A stretch of 64,000 nucleotides of DNA from an uncultured Flavobacteriales bacterium (GCA_943787435.1 CALSMK010000005.1:39338-103337); one strand, 5' to 3'; shown: positions 1 to 10,560, counted from the stretch's first letter. Program-made: numbers and translations. The notes: generated by a model not told the origin, from the sequence alone.

Positions 1-1
1 C

Positions 2-1101
2 GGGTGCCGCAAAAACGGCCTCGGAACCGTGACAGGCATCGACATTCACCTGAACATTCCCTCGGCCTTCTTGGCCCCTTCTGAATGGCGGTTTCAACCA
101 CCAGAAGGGACATCCATTTCGGTGGTTCCAACCAAAATTGGTGGCCAGCCCTTGTCATGGAGGTTGCCTGTTGAGCAGGCCCAAGCGGACTTTTTTCTGT
201 GGCCACAGGGGACCGTGGTTTCCATTCAAACTGAAGGGGGATTTTGGCAACCTCTGGGCAAGTTCAGTTGCCCACCTCTGGTGGAGCCTGATGCGCTTTG
301 TTTGCGAATGGAGGAAGTCCTTTGGGATGCTGTGGATTCTGGCGGTGAATTTGTGGAGTTGTTGAATTGTGGGGAAGTGCCCTTGGAATTGGGAGGACTG
401 TCTGCCACCACAAAAGCATGGCCTCTCCCTTCGGAATGGCAAACGTGGATTGATCCTGCGTATTCCGTGGTGCTCTTGCCCGATTCCGTTCTGGCCTTTG
501 GGGAATGCACGAAGTGGTTCACTGCGGGATTTCCGGAATCGGGTCCAGCCCTGTGGCGGGCCGAGGCATGGTCCGCCTTGAACGATGAGGCCGGAGACCT
601 GGCCATACGGTTGCCGGGCCGGTCCATGGATGCCGACAGGGTCCAATGGTCCCCTGATTTCATTGGCCCTTGGTGGTGGTCGCCCGATGGCTGGTCTTGG
701 CAGAGGCAAGGCCAAACAGATCTCGGCTGGAGCCCTTCTTCCAGCAGGGGTTCCCCGGAAGGCTCGAGCGGGTGACAGAGCGTCTCGATGCGTGTTTGGG
801 GGCGACGGGCGAACCCGTCACGCGGGATGGACATTCTCAAAACGCCCCTGGGATTCAATGGCAGTTCCCAGAGGTCGGCCATCAGATAGAAGTGCGCATG
901 GTGGGTTGGCCAGATGGGGTTCTGAAACGGGTTCAAATTCTGAGGCCGGATGACCGCATAGGAAGCTGGGCATGGGACGGATGTGACGAATCAGGATACC
1001 CAATGCCCCCGCAAAGCCTGATTTGGGATGTGCGTTGGGCGGGCCCGTCATGTCGCGGCAGGAAGGCCATTCGCGTTTCCGCACCGGGCTACGGAAAATG
1101 A
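2..1101 (+). CDS. Lamin-tail-domain / FlgD-like Ig surface protein (5' partial, frameshifted)
   Basis: The reading frame is open at the left edge, so the true start lies outside the window. A segment around positions 320-400 reads EFVELLNCGEVPLELGGLS, the hallmark of a lamin-tail (LTD) domain, often found in secreted Bacteroidota proteins. The last part (about 860-1101) resembles a FlgD-type Ig domain: IQWQFPEVGHQIEVRM, then WAWDGCDESGYPMPPQ and a closing WDVRWAG. The two halves lie in different frames (frame 2 to about 760, then frame 1), which one missing base near 755-765 would explain. No sorting signal is visible after the FlgD-like domain. Probably exported and surface-associated; the exact role is unknown. 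It is followed by DUF4271 after 45 bp. Confidence 0.6.
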
Positions 1102-1146
1102 AAAGAATGCACGGCGATTTTCAGCGTCTTATCGGACCTTGTTGCC

Positions 1147-1803
1147 ATGTTCGAAGGAGGGATTCGCGAGGGGTATGCTTTGCCCGAGAGCTGGTGGCTC
1201 ATGTGGGTCCTGATCGCTTGCGGCTTGGCCGTTCTTCGAACGATGAATCCAGATTGTCTGAGACAGGCCCGATGGGCTTGGGGCAATTTCAGGCTGTTGC
1301 TTCAAGCCAAAGGCGATGGGGGGGGACTGACGGCGGTCGATGGACTGCACAATGGCCTGGCTGGTGTCAGTTTGGCTTTGGCGATTTCAGGCATGTGGTC
1401 CGTGGCCCAAGGTCAAGCCATGGGTTGGGCCTTGTTCACTCGTCTCTTGGCGCTTTGGTTTGTTATGATGGCCATGCGCTGGTGCGTTGGACAGCTTCTG
1501 GGCTTAACAGCGGGGTCGACTTCCTTGGGCCGTGAGTGGAGGTTGAATCACCGTTTGTTGATGGAGTCCACAGCGTGGATTCTGGCACCATTGGGTATGG
1601 TGGCCACTTTTAAGGGTGCAGACATTGCAAATATTGGATTGACTTTGAGCGCCCTGGTTTGGTTGGCCGGGTGGGGAGTCCGTCAGCGAAGGGCTGCGGG
1701 ACTCTCCGAGTTATACGGAAGAAACCACCTGATGGCGATGTTCTACATTTGCACCCTTGAAATCCTCCCGGTTGCGGTCCTCCTCCGCGCTTGGCAGGGG
1801 TAA
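1147..1803 (+). CDS. DUF4271 family integral membrane protein
   Basis: A 218-residue hydrophobic protein with about six predicted membrane segments (for example WLMWVLIACGLAVL near the start and ALFTRLLALWFVMMAM in the middle), ending FYICTLEILPVAVLLRAW. This size, the closing FY-TLEI-P motif and the position immediately before hemD fit DUF4271, a Bacteroidota family of unknown function. The stop is 4 bp upstream of the hemD start, so the two are probably cotranscribed. The family assignment is from recall of pattern and context; no function is claimed. Confidence 0.75.
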   Translation: MFEGGIREGYALPESWWLMWVLIACGLAVLRTMNPDCLRQARWAWGNFRLLLQAKGDGGGLTAVDGLHNGLAGVSLALAISGMWSVAQGQAMGWALFTRLLALWFVMMAMRWCVGQLLGLTAGSTSLGREWRLNHRLLMESTAWILAPLGMVATFKGADIANIGLTLSALVWLAGWGVRQRRAAGLSELYGRNHLMAMFYICTLEILPVAVLLRAWQG

Positions 1804-1807
1804 CACC

Positions 1808-2554
1808 ATGGGCAAGAAGGTCAAGACCATTCTGATTTCGCAACCCAAGCCAGCCACCGAGAAGTCCCCGTACTTCGACTTGGCGGCGAAACATAAGCTG
1901 AAAATTGATTTCCGCAGCTTCATCCATGTCGAAGGCGTGGATGGACAAACGTTTCGGCAAGAGCGCATTGACTTGGAGTCGCACGGCAGTGTGATTTTCA
2001 CATCGAGGAATGCGGTAGACCACTACTTCAGGATGGCTGGGGAACTGCGTTACGACGTGCCCGACAGCACCAAGTATTTCTGCATCAGTGAGTCCACGGC
2101 CCACTACCTCCAGAAGTACATCGTGTACCGCAAGCGGAAGATCTTCCATGGTCAATTGCGCTTCAATGAGCTTCTGGATTACATCAAAAAGCACAAAAAA
2201 GAGAAGTTTCTCCTTCCCTGTGCAGACATCCTCAAGCCGAGCATACCAGCGCAGCTGGAGGAGCATGGCATTGACTTCACCAAAGCGGTGATGTACAAGA
2301 CGGTGTGCAGCGACTTGTCTGATTTGTCAGATGTGAAGTATGACATGCTCGTGTTTTTCTCTCCATCTGGAATTGAAAGCCTGTTCAAGAATTTCCCAGA
2401 CTTCGAGCAGGGTGAAACAAGGATTGCTGTGTTTGGGCCCACCACCCAGAAAGCGGCTGAGGCCAAGGATTTGCGCATTGACGTTGCCGCACCGAATCCC
2501 AAGGCGCCGTCCATGAGCTTGGCCATCGAGAATCACATTCTTGGCAAAGACTGA
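1808..2554 (+). CDS. hemD: Uroporphyrinogen-III synthase
   Basis: Converts hydroxymethylbilane to uroporphyrinogen III in haem synthesis, in the cytoplasm. The 248-residue protein starts MGKKVKTILISQPKP and carries the diffuse HemD pattern: VIFTSRNAVDHYF in the first lobe and DMLVFFSPSGIESLF followed by RIAVFGPTTQKAAEA in the second. The ATG at 1808 is preferred over an in-frame one at 1757 because the latter lies inside DUF4271 and adds residues absent from the family. It overlaps rnpA by 14 bp. hemH, another haem gene, lies 37 kb away on the other strand. Confidence 0.85.
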   Translation: MGKKVKTILISQPKPATEKSPYFDLAAKHKLKIDFRSFIHVEGVDGQTFRQERIDLESHGSVIFTSRNAVDHYFRMAGELRYDVPDSTKYFCISESTAHYLQKYIVYRKRKIFHGQLRFNELLDYIKKHKKEKFLLPCADILKPSIPAQLEEHGIDFTKAVMYKTVCSDLSDLSDVKYDMLVFFSPSGIESLFKNFPDFEQGETRIAVFGPTTQKAAEAKDLRIDVAAPNPKAPSMSLAIENHILGKD

Positions 2555-2963
2555 GCCCGACCTCGGCCCACAGTCGCCGGACCTGAGACAGGGCCGGGAT
2601 CGAAGCCTCAAGCGCCGCGTGGTCATGGACCGCGTCTTTGCAGAAGGAAAAACAGCCAAGGCTTTTCCCTTGATCGCCCGGTTTGGGCAGATGGAGCCCG
2701 ATGGTTCTGCGCCCACCCGAGTGGCCTTCACCGTTTCCAAAAAGAGATTTCGCCGGGCAGTGGATCGAAATCGAATCAAGCGGTTGATGCGCGAAAACTG
2801 GAGAATTCATCGTTCCAGCTTTGAGTCCGCACTTCCGAAGGGCGTTCAGGGAGCCATCGTCCTCATCTTTGTTGGGAAGGACATGCCCACCGCCGAGGTG
2901 ATGGAGAAAACCATGATGAAACTGCTGGGCCGCATGTCCGAAGATTCGAAACAAGACGCATGA
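2541..2963 (+). CDS. rnpA: Ribonuclease P protein component
   Basis: The protein cofactor of RNase P, which trims tRNA 5' leaders. The 140-residue basic protein contains the family signature around residues 70-86, FRRAVDRNRIKRLMRENW (the RNR motif), after RVAFTVSKKRF. The start is a TTG overlapping the end of hemD by 14 bp; no better start is present before the conserved region. The stop overlaps the S41 protease start (ATGA), so the two are translationally coupled. The hemD-rnpA-protease order is common in Bacteroidota; in many other bacteria rnpA sits beside rpmH instead. Confidence 0.9.
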   Translation: MAKTEPDLGPQSPDLRQGRDRSLKRRVVMDRVFAEGKTAKAFPLIARFGQMEPDGSAPTRVAFTVSKKRFRRAVDRNRIKRLMRENWRIHRSSFESALPKGVQGAIVLIFVGKDMPTAEVMEKTMMKLLGRMSEDSKQDA

Positions 2964-4668
2964 AACGAATTCGCTTTCCGCAATTTGCAGGGGTTGCCCT
3001 CATTGGTTTAACGGCGGTCCTTAGTATCCGGGCCATTCAGCCCAGCGGCACCTATTTCGAAGTCACCAAGCATTTGGAAATTCTCATGTCTGTCTTCAAA
3101 GGCGTTCATGAATTCTATGTGGAAGAGCCAGAGCCAGGAACGCTCATGGGTGTGGCCATTGATGCCATGCTGGACGAACTCGATCCCTACACGGTGTATT
3201 ACCCCGAATCTCGAATCGAGGATTTGAGGTTCATGAACACCGGTGAATACGGCGGCATCGGCGCCTTGGTTCAACCCATTGACGGGCGAATGACGGTGAT
3301 TGAAGTCTACGGGGGTTACCCCGCTCACGAAGCGGGCATTTTGCCAGGCGATGTGGTGCGCAGTGTGGATGGCCGTGATCTGGGTGAGGGCGCGGACATG
3401 GAGGAAGTGGGAGACTTGTTGCAAGGAGAATCCGGAAGTGAATTGACCATAGGTGTTGATCGCCCTTATGGAGGCGGTTACATAGAGTTCGAAGTGGCCA
3501 GGGCCAAAGTCCGCGTTCCAGCGGTGACCTATTCAGGCATGCTCGACGACAAAACGGGATACATCTATCTGTCCAAGTTCACCCGTGGATCTGCGGGAGA
3601 AGTGCGCAAGGCGCTCATGGCCCTCCGAGACTCTGCAGGGATGGAAAATCTGATTTTCGATCTGCGAGGCAATGGAGGCGGATTGCTCAATGAGAGCGTG
3701 AGCATCGTGAACCTGTTCGTGCCCAAAGGGACCGAAATCGTATCCACCAAGGGCAAGAGCGAAAAGTGGAACAAATCTTACAAGGCATTGGGAAGACCAA
3801 CGGCACCTGATATGCCTTTGGTGGTCCTGATTGACGGCAAATCAGCCAGCGCCTCAGAGATTGTCAGTGGGACCCTTCAGGATCTTGGACAGGGCGTTGA
3901 TTGTGGGCATGGAAAGCTTCGGAAAAGGGTTGGTTCAACAAACCAAAGACATGGCGTTCAACACCCGCTCTGAAGGTGACTGTGGCCAAGTATTACACGG
4001 CCAGTGGACGGTGCATTCAGCGCTTGGATTATGGAGGAAAAAGAAATGCGCAGGGAAAAGCGATCGCCGTGTCTGATTCTTTGCTCCGGACATTCGAGAC
4101 GATCGGGGGAAGACCTGTGATCGAAGGCCGAGGCATCCAGCCAGACATTCAAGTGGAGACCCCATTTATGTCCACCTTGATGGAGCGGTTGTTGTCGGAT
4201 TTTGAAGTCTTTGATTTTGCGACCAAAGTGGCGTCGAGTCTCGACAGCAGCGATGTTTCTGATCCGGTATCCTATGGGCTTAGTGACGACACATGGTCTG
4301 ATTTTCAGACCCATTTGGAACAGGCAGGCTTTGAATATTCCACCCAAAGCATGGTGGTTTTGGATGACCTGGCCGAAGTCCTCGAAATCGAGCAATACGA
4401 TGAAGTGGCCGCCGATGCCATGAAGGCGTTGACGTCGAGCATTGAGCCCAACTTGGAGAGAGACTTGAACCTGTTTGAAGATGAAATCAAACAAGCGATC
4501 GAGGAAGAGGTGGTTCTGCGATACCACTTGGCCGCAGGAATGGTTGAGCGCAGTCTTGCAGAAGACCCGACGGTGTTGCGGGCGCAACAGGCATTTGGTG
4601 ATGAGCTGACCAGCATCATCGGTGAGCGCCGTCTCACAGAAACAGAACAGGAAGGGCCCAAGAAATGA
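2960..4668 (+). CDS. S41 family C-terminal processing peptidase (two frameshifts)
   Basis: A periplasmic or membrane-anchored serine protease of the Ctp/Tsp family. An N-terminal hydrophobic segment (FAGVALIGLTAVLSI) is followed by a PDZ domain (about residues 95-175, GGIGALVQ to VVRSVDGRDL) and the S41 core. The nucleophile motif is GKSASASEIVSG and the catalytic lysine lies in GKGLVQQT. The reading frame changes twice: near 3888 (frame 2 to 3) and near 3972 (frame 3 to 1). Removing one base at each gives the expected GTLQDLDRALIVGMESFGKG and then NTRLKVTVAKYYTASGRC. The C-terminal part (about 4070-4668) is the usual long acidic tail. Both ends share ATGA overlaps with neighbouring genes, implying an operon. 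Confidence 0.85.
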
Positions 4669-6245
4669 AGTCTTGGCCCAAGCCCGAATGGGCATGGACC
4701 CTGGCATGGTGTGCTTTGGCCTTGGCGTTCCCTTGGTCCAATTCGGGCATGAGCATTGCCACAGGTGCGTTGTCATTGGCTGCGATTTATTCCTTCATTC
4801 AAGGTCCAATTCATGAATCATCAGGGTTCAGAGACAAAAGGGTTGGAATCGCTGGATTTGCACTCTTGTCTTTCGTGGCCCTTTCGGGTTTTTCATCGGC
4901 GTGGAGCGATCCCATGTTGGCATTGAATGACGTTCGCGTGAAATTGCCACTGGCTGTTGCTGGAATGGCCCTGTTGGCCGCCAAAAACGGATCGTATTTG
5001 TCCAGGCTGTCCGTGGAACGCGTGCTGAAGTGCGCGGTGTTCAGCGCTGGCTTGTCCACTGCTTGCATTGTGTGCTTGGACCTGTGGGACGGGCAGCCTT
5101 TCGGAGGCAGGTCTGCTTCCCGCTTCATCTCGCACATCCGGTTTGGATTGTGGTGGTCGGCCTTGCTGCCGCTGGCGTCAGGTGTGCTCAACAAATATTG
5201 GGGTTGGTCATCTGTCTTTTTCGCTGTTTTGGCCTGGACATGGACCGAGAGCATTTCGGGCTTGGCCTTGGGAGCTGTCACCAGCATCTGGTGGCTGCCC
5301 ATCTTGTGCGCCACCAGCAGCGGCAACTCAGCATGGAAATGGCCAGAGATGAAGGCCCTTCGTCGAGCTGCATTCATTGCGACCGGCCTTGGAGCCCTGC
5401 TGTTTTCCTTTTTGTGGTGGAGCTTGCCCAACGACCACCCCCATCCCAATCAGGTGCTCGAGTCCAGTCAAGGGGGAGAGCCCTATTTCCACAACTTGGA
5501 CCGCAGGGTTACCGAAAATGGCCATTTCATATGGACCAACATTGCCTGGGGAGAGTTGGCCAAAGGTTGGAGCACAAGGAGCGAAACGCCATTCAAAGAA
5601 GTCCAAGGAAGGCTCATCCGATTTCTGAGCTCCAAAGGGCTCAACAAAGACAAGGAAGGGGTCGCAGCATTGACGCCCGATGAGATTCAGGCGATTGTTT
5701 CCGGATATCCATCGGTCATCGAGTGGAAGGGCTTGGGTTGGTCCAGACGATGGAATCGCATTTGCTTCAATTGGGGGCCGTTGGTTGGATGGATCTACCC
5801 CCTTTGATGACAGCATTTTGTCGCGCATGTCCTACCACGAAGTGGCCCGGGTGGCCATTTCAGAAATGTCCTTCGCAGGGTGGGCCTTTGGGGTGGGTTC
5901 TGGAGACAAGGACACAGCGATGATGGCCGGTTTATGAAGGGCATTTTGACCATTGGCCGGCTGGATCCAGAGAACGTGCACACCATCAATACCTGTCCTT
6001 TGCTTTTGGGCTTGGGCATATTGGGGCTCTTGTTGTGGTTGATGGGCCATGCTGTGGCCCTCACGACCCGTCAAGCTTGGCCGGGGTTGTTGGTCTTGGT
6101 TTTGAGTTGCTGGACCGAAGACACGTTGGAAACCCAAGCCGGGGTCACCCTGGCTTTGTGGGTACTGGCCTTTCCCGTCTTGCCAGCAGGGGTTGGCTCA
6201 GGAAAGGGCCTTCTTCGCCGCAGTAAAGACCGCCTCCACCGTTAG
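4665..6245 (+). CDS. O-antigen ligase-like polytopic membrane protein (several frameshifts)
   Basis: Resembles O-antigen ligases/polymerases, which join or polymerise glycans at the periplasmic face of the inner membrane. The N-terminal two thirds are hydrophobic helices. A long periplasmic loop contains GRLIRFLSSKGLNKDKEGVA and ALTPDEIQAIVSGYPSVIEW, then a segment ending in HHQYLSFA, the H-x-Q-Y type motif of the ligase active loop. Frame changes are needed near 5750-5795, 5928 and 6000; the last helices (GILGLLLWLMG) and WTEDTLETQAG return to the first frame. The 3' end overlaps the convergent GT9 gene by about 47 bp, but the true stop is uncertain because of the indels. The LPS-type glycosyltransferases next door support a surface glycan role. 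Confidence 0.65.
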
Positions 6246-7195
6246 GTCAAGCTGTCCTTCAGGGGTTGTGTGGAGGGCCTGAAGAATGTGCGTCTTGGGC
6301 CCCAATGGCGCCCACCTTTCTGGCCATTCTGGAGCATGGGTGCCGTACAAGCCGAGGACTGGAATTCCCATGGCAGAGGCCGTGTGAAGGGGCCCAGTGC
6401 TGGAAGCCACCACCAATTTGGATTGGGCTTGCAAGGCCATGAGTTGGGTCAAGTCGAGCTGGCCGCCCAAGTCGTGGATCCACTCGTGCTTTGGCCAGTT
6501 GTGGTTCAAAGCTGCGCCGCTCTGAGGCTGTTCCTGTGATGCCCACTGTATGGCCTTCTTGTGCCAGTCGCAGGGCCAATTCAGCAAAACGATGAGGCCC
6601 CCAATTTCCTGCACTTCCGTGGGAACCGGGGTGAAGGAGAACGGGTGGGGCCTTCCATTTCTTCAAGAATTTGCGTCACTTTTTGGTCTGATTTGGGCGC
6701 TTTCAACCCCACCGAACGGCGGTATGAAAAGTCGGATTCCACCCCAAGGGGGAGCAACATCCGCAGGCCGTGCCAAGCCTCATGGCCGCCGGAACTGTGT
6801 CGGCTGTCCCAAATCCTTTGCGTCACTCGCCTCAGGGTGTGCCACCGTTTTCCCGTGGCGATGCGAATGGCAACACCGGCTGCTTGGCCGGCCACCGCCA
6901 CCGATTTTTCGGGATATGCCATGACCAGCGCATCGTAGTTGCCTGCTTGGATGGCTTTCGCACCCGCGCCATTTGGGTCATTGGTCATGTCTGAGGACCA
7001 TTCCACCACATCATCGACACCCAAGGCCTGCTTGGCCACTGGAATGGCGTAGCCGCGCACCAGTAGGTCCACCTGGACCTCAGGGAATCTCTCTTTCAAT
7101 GCCCTCACCATGGGCAAAGTCACGACGAGGTCCCCCAATGCATCTGTCCTCGCCAACAAAACCCGTTTTGGGGATGGCGTTTTGGGCGCCCTCAA
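6198..7195 (-). CDS. Glycosyltransferase family 9 (heptosyltransferase-like; frameshifted)
   Basis: Resembles the ADP-heptose:LPS heptosyltransferases, which add sugars to the lipid A core on the cytoplasmic face. The N-terminal half begins KRVLLARTDALGDLVVTLPM, typical of GT9. The donor-binding half has HPGSHGSAGNWG and VVASSTGPLHTASAMGIPVL. Two indels break the frame: near 6655 (an extra base just before KAPPVLLHPGSHG) and near 6520 (before GAALNHNWPKHEW). The chosen start is a TTG at 7195, but there is no stop codon in frame between this gene and the preceding GT2, so a fused protein is possible. gmhA, which makes the heptose precursor, is encoded elsewhere in this window. Confidence 0.75.
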
Positions 7196-7960
7196 CGCCC
7201 GAAGGCGGGCGTGTTTGCGCCACGTTGCCCAGGCGCTTCTTCGCGCGATGACCCAACCCGCACGGCCATCAAGAAAGCCCGCCTTGAGAACCCATGTTTT
7301 GATCCACTGGGCGGCGACTTTGGCCCAAACCAGGGGCAAGGGGGTAAGCTTTCCGCGTTGGTGCTGGTCTTCAGCCCCAGACCCTTCCAAAGCGTTCAAT
7401 TTGGCTCAGGTGGTCAGCGGAATGAGGGTAGCTGTGGTGCTCTACGTGTCCTTGAAGGCGAGAGATGTCCACATTTCCATCGAACAGAACCTCTTCATGG
7501 ATGGCGCCTTTCCAAACGCCGGAATGAGAAGGCCAAAGCCGAATTTTCCGATCTGGATGCCATCCACTGTGGTGAATCCACTGGCCACAATAGCGGGTCA
7601 GACGGTTGATTTCGCCCACCCTCAGCGCCCCCGATTCGTTGCAAAAAGGACCTTGGATGTGCGAGAGAATGGCCGCTGCTGAGGTCTGGGGTCAAGGCCT
7701 CATCGGCATCCAAAACTCAAGGTCCATGCCCCTTTGGCTTCTGCATTGGCCTTGTTTTTGGTGGCCGACCATCCTTGCCATTGGCAGTCAAATACACGTG
7801 CACCCGCTTGTTTGGCCAAACTCGCCGTGTCGTCTTCACTGCCTGAATCAAATACCACGATGTCGTCGGCCACACCGCGCACAGATTCCAACAGCCTTGG
7901 CAGGTTGTGGGATTCGTTGCGGGTGATGATCACCACACTCAAAAGTGGTTGGTCTGGCAT
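7192..7960 (-). CDS. Glycosyltransferase family 2, WaaE/KdtX-like (frameshifted)
   Basis: A GT-A fold sugar transferase. The start MPDQPLLSVVIITRNES is the standard GT2 opening, followed by DDIVVFDSGSEDDT and, after a frame correction, SLDADEALTPDL (the D-x-D metal site). The C-terminal part reads WHPDRKIRLWPSHSGVW, HEEVLFDG and GFLDGRAGWVIARRSA, typical of the LPS-core GT2 group. Indels lie near 7710, 7672 and 7377; the last is one extra G in a G run. The end is uncertain: a TGA overlapping the TTG of the GT9 gene would fit if one further indel is present. The start lies 124 bp from the divergent purD start. Confidence 0.75.
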
Positions 7961-8084
7961 GCGCTGTTTGTGTCTTTTGGGGCCAATCTAGTGGTGTCTG
8001 GGGCCCAGATTGGTGAGGAATGGTCGCAGGGTGTTGAAAACATGGTCCCATCCGGGTCCGTTGCGAAGGTAGTTTTGAGGGACG

Positions 8085-9367
8085 ATGCGTGTACTCATAC
8101 TTGGATCCGGCGGCCGCGAGCATGCCATAGGCTGGAAAGTCGCCAAAAGCTCACTGCTGGAGGAGCTGTTTTTTGGTCCCGGCAATGCTGGAACGTCTGA
8201 CATAGGAAGCAATGTCGATCTCAATCCGATGGACTTTTCGGCCGTGGAGGATTTTGTCCGGCAGAACCACATCAACATGATTGTGGTCGGCCCTGAGGCG
8301 CCACTTGCTGCGGGCATCGTCCGATCATTTTGCCAAAGCCAAGGGCCTTGAATCTGTAGCGGTGATTGGTCCGGGAAAGGAGGGCGCTCAGCTGGAAAGC
8401 AGCAAGAAGTTCGCCAAGGAGTTCATGAAACGCCACCGGGTACCCACGGCGAAGTTCAAGTCGTTTGGCAAGGGGCAGGTGCGTGAGGCCACGGCCTTTT
8501 TGAAAACCATGAAGCCCCCCTACGTGGTCCAAGGCCAGTGGCCTTGCCGCAGGAAAAGGGGTCATCGTGACCGAAGATTACTCAGAAGCAGATAAGGCCG
8601 TTCGCGACATGATTCGCGGTGCTGCGTTTGGGGATGCAGGCAAGGAAGTGGTCATTGAAGAATTCCTCAAGGGCGTGGAAGTCTCCATGTTTGCCGTCAC
8701 CGATGGCGAAGCGTGGCGCTTGTTGCCCTCGGCCATGGATTACAAGCGGATTGGAGAGGGGAACACGGGCCCTAACACGGGGGGCATGGGGGCCATCAGT
8801 CCAGTCCCACATGTGACGCCTGAGTTCATGGAAAAGGTGAAGAATCAGGTGGTGATTCCCACCATTCGAGGCATCCAACGCGATGGGATTCCTTACCGCG
8901 GATTTCTGTTTTTCGGATTGATGAAGGTTCAGGGCGATCCCTACGTGATTGAATACAACTGCCGATTGGGCGATCCTGAAACCCAAATCATTCTTCCATT
9001 ATTGGAAACGGACTTGCTGCACTTGATGGATGGGTTGTCTAACGGACTGCTTTCAGAAATCGACGTTTCAATTTCACCCAAGGCTGCCGCTACAGTGACG
9101 CTGGCCAGTCAGGGCTATCCAGGAGACTACGCCAAAGGCAAAAAGATCCTCTTGCCAAACCCAAAGGACCGGAGTGATCATCAGTTGCTTTTCCACGCTG
9201 GAACGCGGTTGGATGGCGACGAGGTGGTGACCGCCGGAGGAAGGGTCATGGCCTCAGTTGGGTTGGGTGCAGAACTTGAAAAGGCCGTTGAAAAGGCCTA
9301 CGAATTGGCCGAGAAGGTCGAATTCGAAGGCGTTCAGTTCCGCTCCGACATCGGGTCGGTGGGATGA
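8085..9367 (+). CDS. purD: Phosphoribosylamine-glycine ligase (two frameshifts)
   Basis: The ATP-dependent second step of purine synthesis, making glycinamide ribonucleotide. It begins MRVLILGSGGREHAIGWKV, the universal PurD start; the ATP-grasp parts include IVTEDYSEADKAV, VVIEEFLKGVEVSMFAV, GPNTGGMGAISPVP and YVIEYNCRLGDPETQ. The frame changes near 8323 (after GPEAPLAAGIV, resuming HFAKAKGLESVAVIGPGKEG) and near 8540 (after KPPYVV, resuming GLAAGKGVIVTEDY). Both breaks fall inside conserved blocks of an important enzyme, so sequence error is likely. A TAGTTTTG at 8070-8077 matches the Bacteroidota -7 consensus but would give an almost leaderless mRNA, and no clear -33 box is seen. Confidence 0.9.
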
Positions 9368-9389
9368 TGAAACAAGAAAAAGGGGGGCC

Positions 9390-9578
9390 TCAGATGAGGT
9401 CTCCGTTTTGGCGGGCCTTCGCTGTGAATTTGCTCTGCGTGCGGAGCCAGTATGCGAGACCGCCCAAAATGAGGGCAATCACGGCCAGGTTGATGGGGTC
9501 ACTCGCGGGGACGAGGACCGTCTCGAAGGTCCACTCGACAAACTTGCCGACGGGGGTAATGAGTTCCTGGAGGTTCAT
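9390..9578 (-). CDS. Small membrane protein, DUF6341-like
   Basis: A 62-residue protein starting MNLQELITPVGKFVEW, with one central membrane segment (PINLAVIALILGGLAYWL) and a short polar tail. Its size, single helix and position next to a DUF6427-type gene fit DUF6341, a small flavobacterial membrane family of unknown function. The in-frame ATG at 9644 would add 22 polar residues and overlap the divergent gene, so the inner ATG is chosen. It converges with purD (22 bp between stops) and diverges from the gene at 9618. Confidence 0.55.
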   Translation of the reverse strand: MNLQELITPVGKFVEWTFETVLVPASDPINLAVIALILGGLAYWLRTQSKFTAKARQNGDLI

Positions 9579-9617
9579 GAGGTCACTTTGATGCGGCGAA
9601 TTTAGGCACCTTTCGGC

Positions 9618-10529
9618 ATGCTTCACCTTCTTCAGTCCAATCAACCGGCTTCTTGGGGCATCATTCCCGTTTTGGTGGCCCTGCTCGTCGCGGTTGGGGC
9701 CTTTGGTTCAGGGGTCCTGCCCTTGGAATGGCCGCCCATTTTGGGCGGGTTGGGGGTGATTGCAGGAAGCCGGGTGATCCACTTGATGCACATAGAGTCT
9801 GGCATGCGAAGCAAGCCTACAGGAATACCCAGCTGGGCTTGGGCGATCAGTGCGGCTCCATTGGTTTACGTCACGCCGGCTGAGTTGTGGTGGGGCAGCG
9901 TTCTGGTTTTGTTTGCATTGCGCTTGTCTTTGACTTTGAGGGAAGGGGACGTGTCGGGCAGCCCGTTCTTTTGGATGGGAATCGCCTTGGCGTTGGCCCC
10001 ATTTTTATCGGAATCGCTTTTCCTTTGGGCGCTTGTGCTGCCCATTGTGGCTTTGTCTCTTCGCCCCTTTCGCCCTTCAGAAACCCTGGCGTTTCTCCTG
10101 GGTGCAGTCGCCCCACTCGGGCTCTATGAGGCGCACACATGGTGGATGGAGGGCGCTGTTCACTGGCCTTGGGCCATAGAGCCACTGAATTCAAGGGTAC
10201 AATGGCCGGCTTTTGGACTTCTGCCCATGGCCGTGGTCGGGTGGTTGACCCGACAAAAGTCCTTGTCCCGAGCGACAGCGCGACAGCGCTATGCCAGACA
10301 GGTGACCCAGTGGACGGGGTTGTTTTTGCTGGGCTTGGCCACCATCGGAATGGGGATTCAGATTCCTGGAGTGGGGGAAGACACCCTTTATTCGGCCTTT
10401 GCGTTTTTCTGCGCTTGGACTTTGGGCTGGGTTTGGCCCAAAGGGTGGAAAGGAGCCCGCGTGGTGCCTTGGTTCATGGTTGCCATGGCCACAGGGGCAG
10501 CCTATTTCTTGGGAACCACCGCAACGTAA
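9618..10529 (+). CDS. DUF6427-like integral membrane protein
   Basis: A 303-residue protein with roughly nine or ten hydrophobic segments, starting MLHLLQSNQPASWGIIPVLV. A phenylalanine- or leucine-rich start followed by a first membrane helix is seen in DUF6427, a flavobacterial membrane family usually paired with DUF6341; the two are divergent here. It contains RFLP-like loop segments such as LSLRPFRPSETLAFLLGAVA. No catalytic motif is visible, and the function is unknown. The secreted PKD protein follows after 31 bp. Confidence 0.6.
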   Translation: MLHLLQSNQPASWGIIPVLVALLVAVGAFGSGVLPLEWPPILGGLGVIAGSRVIHLMHIESGMRSKPTGIPSWAWAISAAPLVYVTPAELWWGSVLVLFALRLSLTLREGDVSGSPFFWMGIALALAPFLSESLFLWALVLPIVALSLRPFRPSETLAFLLGAVAPLGLYEAHTWWMEGAVHWPWAIEPLNSRVQWPAFGLLPMAVVGWLTRQKSLSRATARQRYARQVTQWTGLFLLGLATIGMGIQIPGVGEDTLYSAFAFFCAWTLGWVWPKGWKGARVVPWFMVAMATGAAYFLGTTAT

Positions 10530-10560
10530 CCTTCCATCAGAATGACGCGTAAGGGGCCAC

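Noticed and set aside
9373..9405. CCTCA-GA-TGAGG hairpin between purD and the small membrane gene as a terminator
   Set aside because: The stem is only 5 bp with a 2-nt loop, no T-run follows, and it overlaps a stop codon.
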